This document shows positions 59,998 to 64,000 of a stretch of 64,000 nucleotides of DNA, in pieces; position 1 is the stretch's first letter; every line of letters starts with the position of its first letter. The stretch is taken from positions 2,046,001 through 2,110,000 of the forward strand of contig NZ_CP091819.1 of assembly GCF_019740355.2 (NCBI RefSeq). The letters are read 5' to 3'. The notes under the pieces were generated by a model that worked only from the letters and a program-made list of their open reading frames with translations, made no database searches and had not been told where the DNA came from. Source of the DNA: Paracrocinitomix mangrovi (GTDB taxonomy: Bacteria > Bacteroidota > Bacteroidia > Flavobacteriales_D > Crocinitomicaceae). A program made the translations under genes and the position numbers.

Positions 59998-60873
59998 TCA
60001 TTCATCCGTTGGCTCAATATGGATCAACACATTTAGGATATTGGGTAATGAACTCATCAAATGATCTTTCAAACGGTGAGATATTTCATGACCTTCATAA
60101 ACAGGAATATTTCTGTCTACAATTACATGTAAATCTATCTGGTATTCCATTCCAATTTTACGGATAAAGCATTTTTCCGTATCTACCACACCTTCTACTT
60201 CAACCGATAATTTTCTTACTTCTTCTTCCAACTCTTGATGCGTATGTTCATCCATGATTTCACCCAAAGCAGGACGGAAAATGGTGTAGGCATTGTACAA
60301 AATAAAAGCAGAAGCCAACAAGGCAGCAATATCGTCAGCAATTTCATAGCCCTGCCCAAAAATCAAGGCTACAGTAATACCTATCATTGCTAGTAATGAA
60401 GTGATAGCATCTGAACGGTGGTGCCAAGCCTCAGCATGTAATGCAGTACTATGTGTTTCTTTACTCTTCTTTTTAGTAAAACGATATAACACTTCTTTGA
60501 ATGCAACAATTACCACCAACACAATCAAGGTATATGGTTTTGGAGTTGCATGCGGTGTTTGAATATTGATGATGCTTTGATAAGCAATAATAGTCGCTGC
60601 TAATACCAAAAATGCCACCACTACAAAGGTTAAAAGTGCCTCTGCTCTACCATGTCCATAAGGATGATTTTCATCTGCCGGTTTTGCTGCATATTTGATT
60701 CCGACCAGCACTAAAATAGAAGCAAAAATATCAGTGGTAGATTCAATGGCATCTGCTATCAAAGCATACGAATTACCTAAAAAACCGGCTACGAATTTAA
60801 TGGCGGCTAAAAAGATGTTTCCTATTAAACCTAATACTACTGAACGTACTGCTATTTGTGCATTTGATGGCAA
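59998..60873 (-). CDS. Cation diffusion facilitator (CDF) exporter
   Basis: 291 residues with six membrane helices. Zinc-site motifs ADAIESTTD (helix 2, about residues 40-48) and HAEAWHHRSDAI (helix 5, about residues 147-158) are present, followed by a cytoplasmic dimerisation domain (VEGVVDTEKCFIRKIGMEYQ). It exchanges Zn, Mn or Fe against protons. It is convergent with the P450 gene, one base apart. Confidence 0.92.
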   Translation of the reverse strand: MPSNAQIAVRSVVLGLIGNIFLAAIKFVAGFLGNSYALIADAIESTTDIFASILVLVGIKYAAKPADENHPYGHGRAEALLTFVVVAFLVLAATIIAYQSIINIQTPHATPKPYTLIVLVVIVAFKEVLYRFTKKKSKETHSTALHAEAWHHRSDAITSLLAMIGITVALIFGQGYEIADDIAALLASAFILYNAYTIFRPALGEIMDEHTHQELEEEVRKLSVEVEGVVDTEKCFIRKIGMEYQIDLHVIVDRNIPVYEGHEISHRLKDHLMSSLPNILNVLIHIEPTDE

Positions 60874-60984
60874 ATCAGAACAAATGTACAGAACAATTTT
60901 TGAGTGTCCTATGAGAGATTTACTAAATTGCCAATTCTGTAGATTGAATGTACCTTTTTACTAAGATTTCGTTATTTCGACACT

Positions 60985-61704
60985 ATGAAAAACATTTTAA
61001 CCCTATTCATCTTCATTCATCTAACTTCTTTTGGACAAGATGTCATTCCTCTCACAAAATATGGAGCTGAAAAAGAGCTTTATGGAGATCATCATTTTTG
61101 GAATTTCTCTTATTTAAAAGTGAAGTCAATTGAGGAGATTATACATACTCCGGCAACTGACAGCACTCAAGAAAACAATGATCTTTCATTGGTTTTGGTT
61201 TTTGATACTTTGGGAAGAGTTAAAACCAAACATTATCAATTTCATTATTACAACAAAGCCAGAGTCAAAAGAAATTCACCTAATTGGAGACCATCATTTT
61301 CTACTCCAAACACAAAGGATTCCACAGATGGCATTTATACCTTTATAACAGGCAAAGACACTACTACCTATGCTACTGATAGATTAGTTTATTACTATCC
61401 CAACAACTACACAACAACTACTCTTGACTTACATGCTGAATTATTTCCTACTCCCGGAGTATTAGACGGCATATACATTAGACCTGACTCACTGTTAAAG
61501 ACAACTATTTTGGTGAAAACAGATACTAGAGGTAAACCAATAAGCAAAACTGTATATCAAAACGACAAATTGTTGCATCAAGAAAAGATAGTTTACGAAA
61601 ACTATAACAATAAAGGAGAAAGTGCCACTTTTATCTCCAAGATTGAATGTACTGATAGGGATGGTAAATACTACGAAATAAGATTCAGATATACCTTTTA
61701 CTGA
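60985..61704 (+). CDS. Secreted protein of unknown function
   Basis: 239 residues with a signal peptide (ILTLFIFIHLTSFGQ). The mature part looks like a single beta-rich domain (LVLVFDTLGRVKTKHYQFHY, TTILVKTDTRGKPISKTVYQ) with repeats like those of secreted RHS/YD-type lipoproteins. It overlaps the convergent barrel gene by seven bases. Confidence 0.65.
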   Translation: MKNILTLFIFIHLTSFGQDVIPLTKYGAEKELYGDHHFWNFSYLKVKSIEEIIHTPATDSTQENNDLSLVLVFDTLGRVKTKHYQFHYYNKARVKRNSPNWRPSFSTPNTKDSTDGIYTFITGKDTTTYATDRLVYYYPNNYTTTTLDLHAELFPTPGVLDGIYIRPDSLLKTTILVKTDTRGKPISKTVYQNDKLLHQEKIVYENYNNKGESATFISKIECTDRDGKYYEIRFRYTFY

Positions 61705-64000
61705 TCTTTTTTCTTCTCTTCTGCCTTGTCGCCTTTATCTCCCAGATTTTGGAAAGAGTATTTAACACCTAACATCACATACCTACCCAAAGTTTGGGTT
61801 ACTTCTCTTTCGTAGATATTTTGCAGGTAATACTGATTTAAACCTGTATTTTGATTCAACAAGTCTTTTGCTGTTGCATAAACTTGAAGTTTACGAGATT
61901 TTAAGAAGTTGCAAGCCACTGTAAAATCCAACAACATTACTTGATTGTTTGTAGCAAAATCAGGATAGAAATAGTGTTGATACTTAGGATTGATTTCCCA
62001 TCTGTCTTTGATATTGAATGTGAAATTCAAATAGTAATTGACGTTTTGGTAATCATTGTTAAAGCTTTGGTTGTCTTTATAAGTATTCTTTGAATAGTTA
62101 TAAGCTACACCACCTCTCAAATCCATCACCTTTTTTCCAATGTTTTCAATTGTCAAACTAGGAGAGAAAGTATAAGTTGTATAGGCATCTTGCAATCCAT
62201 TCAAATTAACCAAACCATTAGATACGCCACCGTTGGTATGTAATCTGAATTTTGTTTTAATTGGATGAATGGAGGTTCCGTACATCACAAAAGCATTCAA
62301 ACTCTTTTCATCTCCAATGTTTTCAGGAACCAATTCAGTGATATAATATTCATTTACCTGTTGCGAATAGATGATGTTGTTTTGGGTATATCCTCCGCTA
62401 ATGTTGAACATGAAAAAGCTGAAATTAAACTGATTAAAATTCATCATTCTCAAGTTCACTGTATGCTTATATTCAGGAGACAATGATGTATTACCTAAAA
62501 TCACCTGAGATGGATTTGTATTGTCCTGCAATGGTTGTAATTGATTCAATGTTGGAGCCGTAATTGAAGTAGAATAACGCAACCTCATATTTGTTTTCTT
62601 GTTTGGATCCCATTCAAATCTTGCAGATGGCAAAATGTAGTGGAACTCTCTAGGAGCAGTAAACAAATCAACACCTGCCAAATTCAAATATTTGTATTGC
62701 GCGCCAATGGTTGTATTGATTTTTTTACCAAAGTATTTATGACGCAATTCACCGTTATAGTGCATTCTGTGATAAGCTCCGTCACCAGATAAAATGGTGT
62801 TTAGTGTTTGTTGATCAGAAACATTGTCATACACTGTTCTGTTTCTTGACTCACCATTTCTGTCAACACTCAAATCAACCTGCATTAAATGTCTCAATGA
62901 AAGAGGTTCAGACCATGTCCACAAAGCATTAAAATTATCTGTAGTTTGGATGGACAACTGATCCTGACTGGTAGCTGTTTCAACTGAAACGCCATTGGTT
63001 ACCAAGGTGTTCAAATAATCCAGATAAGTAGTCAAGTCTTTGTTAGTTCTATCATAAGAAACGTCAATACCGGTGTATCTTCCATCCTTCAAAAACTTTT
63101 TACGGTAATCTGCAGATCCCGTAAAAGTGTAGTTAAAGTCTGTTTGATTCAAACCTGTATTAAAGGCACTCACCAATTGATTGTCATCCGTAAAATTGTC
63201 TGTTAAGTTAGCATTGTCATAAATTGTTTGACCTACATTACCATTTAACTTCACAGTTAACATGTGTGTTGAATCTATTTTCTTTTCAAACAAGATATCT
63301 GCTCTTCCGTTATACGAGTTGCTATTTTGATCTGCAGACTCATCTGTAATCAAAGTTGAATCTGTAAAATAGGTTTCTCTGTACAATGATTTATTAAAGG
63401 TTTTATCAAACTTGTTGAAGAAAAATGAAGATGAAAATGTAGTCTTTTTTGAAGGTTTATAACTGATATTAACTCCGGTTGCATTGGTATTTAAAAACCC
63501 GTCATCCGGATCTCCGTTTGACAAACTCAATCCTCCTAAATCTCCACCTCCTCTACGCATGGTTTGGGCACCACCCATAAAATTTGAATAATCACTATAA
63601 GTAAAGCCTGTTTGATTGACATTATTGGACATTCCGATCAAAGAAACTTGCCATTTTTTCTTAAACATAAAAATGTTTCCCTTGGCCTCATATCTTGGAG
63701 GATTATTATTCACCGGCAACTGCGTTCCACCTGCAGTTGCAATATTTCCGAAATATCCTTTCTTGTGTGAATCTTTTAATTTGATATTGATGGTAGTAGA
63801 TTCACTTCCATCATCTACTCCGGTAAATTCTGAAGACTCTGATTTTTTGTCAAACACCTGAACTTTTGCAACTGAATTAGCCGGTAGGTTTTTAGTAGCA
63901 ATAGTAGCATCATCACCAAAGAACTTTTCTCCATCTACTAACACCTGTTGTACATCTTTACCTTGAACCTTAATTCCACCATCTTCTGCCACCTCAACAC
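61698..64000 (-). CDS. Outer-membrane beta-barrel protein, TonB-receptor-like (N-terminus outside window)
   Basis: The frame is open to the right edge; the GTG at 63992 is an internal Val codon, preceded by Glu and Val. The visible part starts with a plug-like domain (VLVDGEKFFGDDATIATKNL) and continues with about 22 strands to a Phe/Asn-rich C-terminus (YVMLGVKYSFQNLG). This is the layout of the outer membrane beta-barrel family 3, usually with a carboxypeptidase-like domain in the missing N-terminal part. The substrate is unknown. Confidence 0.85.
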   Translation of the reverse strand, partial: VEVAEDGGIKVQGKDVQQVLVDGEKFFGDDATIATKNLPANSVAKVQVFDKKSESSEFTGVDDGSESTTINIKLKDSHKKGYFGNIATAGGTQLPVNNNPPRYEAKGNIFMFKKKWQVSLIGMSNNVNQTGFTYSDYSNFMGGAQTMRRGGGDLGGLSLSNGDPDDGFLNTNATGVNISYKPSKKTTFSSSFFFNKFDKTFNKSLYRETYFTDSTLITDESADQNSNSYNGRADILFEKKIDSTHMLTVKLNGNVGQTIYDNANLTDNFTDDNQLVSAFNTGLNQTDFNYTFTGSADYRKKFLKDGRYTGIDVSYDRTNKDLTTYLDYLNTLVTNGVSVETATSQDQLSIQTTDNFNALWTWSEPLSLRHLMQVDLSVDRNGESRNRTVYDNVSDQQTLNTILSGDGAYHRMHYNGELRHKYFGKKINTTIGAQYKYLNLAGVDLFTAPREFHYILPSARFEWDPNKKTNMRLRYSTSITAPTLNQLQPLQDNTNPSQVILGNTSLSPEYKHTVNLRMMNFNQFNFSFFMFNISGGYTQNNIIYSQQVNEYYITELVPENIGDEKSLNAFVMYGTSIHPIKTKFRLHTNGGVSNGLVNLNGLQDAYTTYTFSPSLTIENIGKKVMDLRGGVAYNYSKNTYKDNQSFNNDYQNVNYYLNFTFNIKDRWEINPKYQHYFYPDFATNNQVMLLDFTVACNFLKSRKLQVYATAKDLLNQNTGLNQYYLQNIYEREVTQTLGRYVMLGVKYSFQNLGDKGDKAEEKKKDQ

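Overview
The window is AT-rich DNA from a member of the Bacteroidota, most likely Flavobacteriia (Crocinitomicaceae-like; this placement is inference). The reasons are type A and type B T9SS sorting domains, a gliding-motility-type C-terminal domain, many short lipoproteins with SCxx-type lipoboxes, TAnnTTTG-like -7 boxes and A-rich start regions without Shine-Dalgarno sites. Both ends cut a gene: a sensor phosphatase on the left and an outer-membrane beta-barrel protein on the right.

Region 1 (1-6.5 kb) has a propeller/Y_Y_Y sensor ending in a SpoIIE-type PP2C phosphatase. It is convergent with a tandem SiaB-like (anti-sigma-kinase fold) protein, which suggests a partner-switching pair. An 845-base gap with two candidate structured RNAs and a lipoprotein gene follow.

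Region 2 (6.5-14.6 kb) is the outstanding part. A WYL-domain regulator, a soluble slipin (SPFH protein), a small unknown protein, a SecG-like protein and the RNA ligase RtcB surround two arrays of tRNA genes, 24 of them intact or nearly intact. Together they carry anticodons for all twenty amino acids, about one tRNA per codon box, much like a minimal organellar set. Only Ser AGY lacks a clear reader. Several tRNAs are odd: class I Leu tRNAs, Ile(UAU), mismatched stems, a six-base anticodon loop, and broken or possibly permuted tRNAs. Four promoters share one architecture, TACGCA-N7-TGCGCA-N9-TT(A/T)CTTTG, in front of array 1 plus slipin, the small gene, array 2, and rtcB. The arrays also hold a 100-base structured RNA in two copies with compensating stem changes, a ~310-base structured RNA, an H-type pseudoknot before the slipin gene, and a leader ORF plus terminator before array 2. 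I read this as an inducible RNA-repair and tRNA-replacement island, possibly a defence against tRNA-cleaving toxins. The regulator-operator link and the function are inference.

Region 3 (14.6-28.5 kb) has MarC, a START-domain protein, a T9SS-sorted hydrolase, Mfd, a MATCAP-like peptidase bracketed by long dispersed repeats, a secreted TPR-CHAT protein and an OLD-like ATPase/Toprim protein.

Region 4 (28.5-56 kb) is mostly small exported proteins of unknown function, on both strands, with attC-like intergenic relics and a recurrent ACCCAAAACA leader just before start codons. Within it lie an ECF sigma factor with a likely membrane partner, a second PP2C phosphatase, a Crp/Fnr regulator, a heme c lipoprotein, a STAS-like protein and a J-domain/DUF3137 cluster.

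Region 5 (56-64 kb) has a T9SS type B adhesin-like protein, a cytochrome P450, a CDF cation exporter, an unknown secreted protein and the truncated beta-barrel protein.
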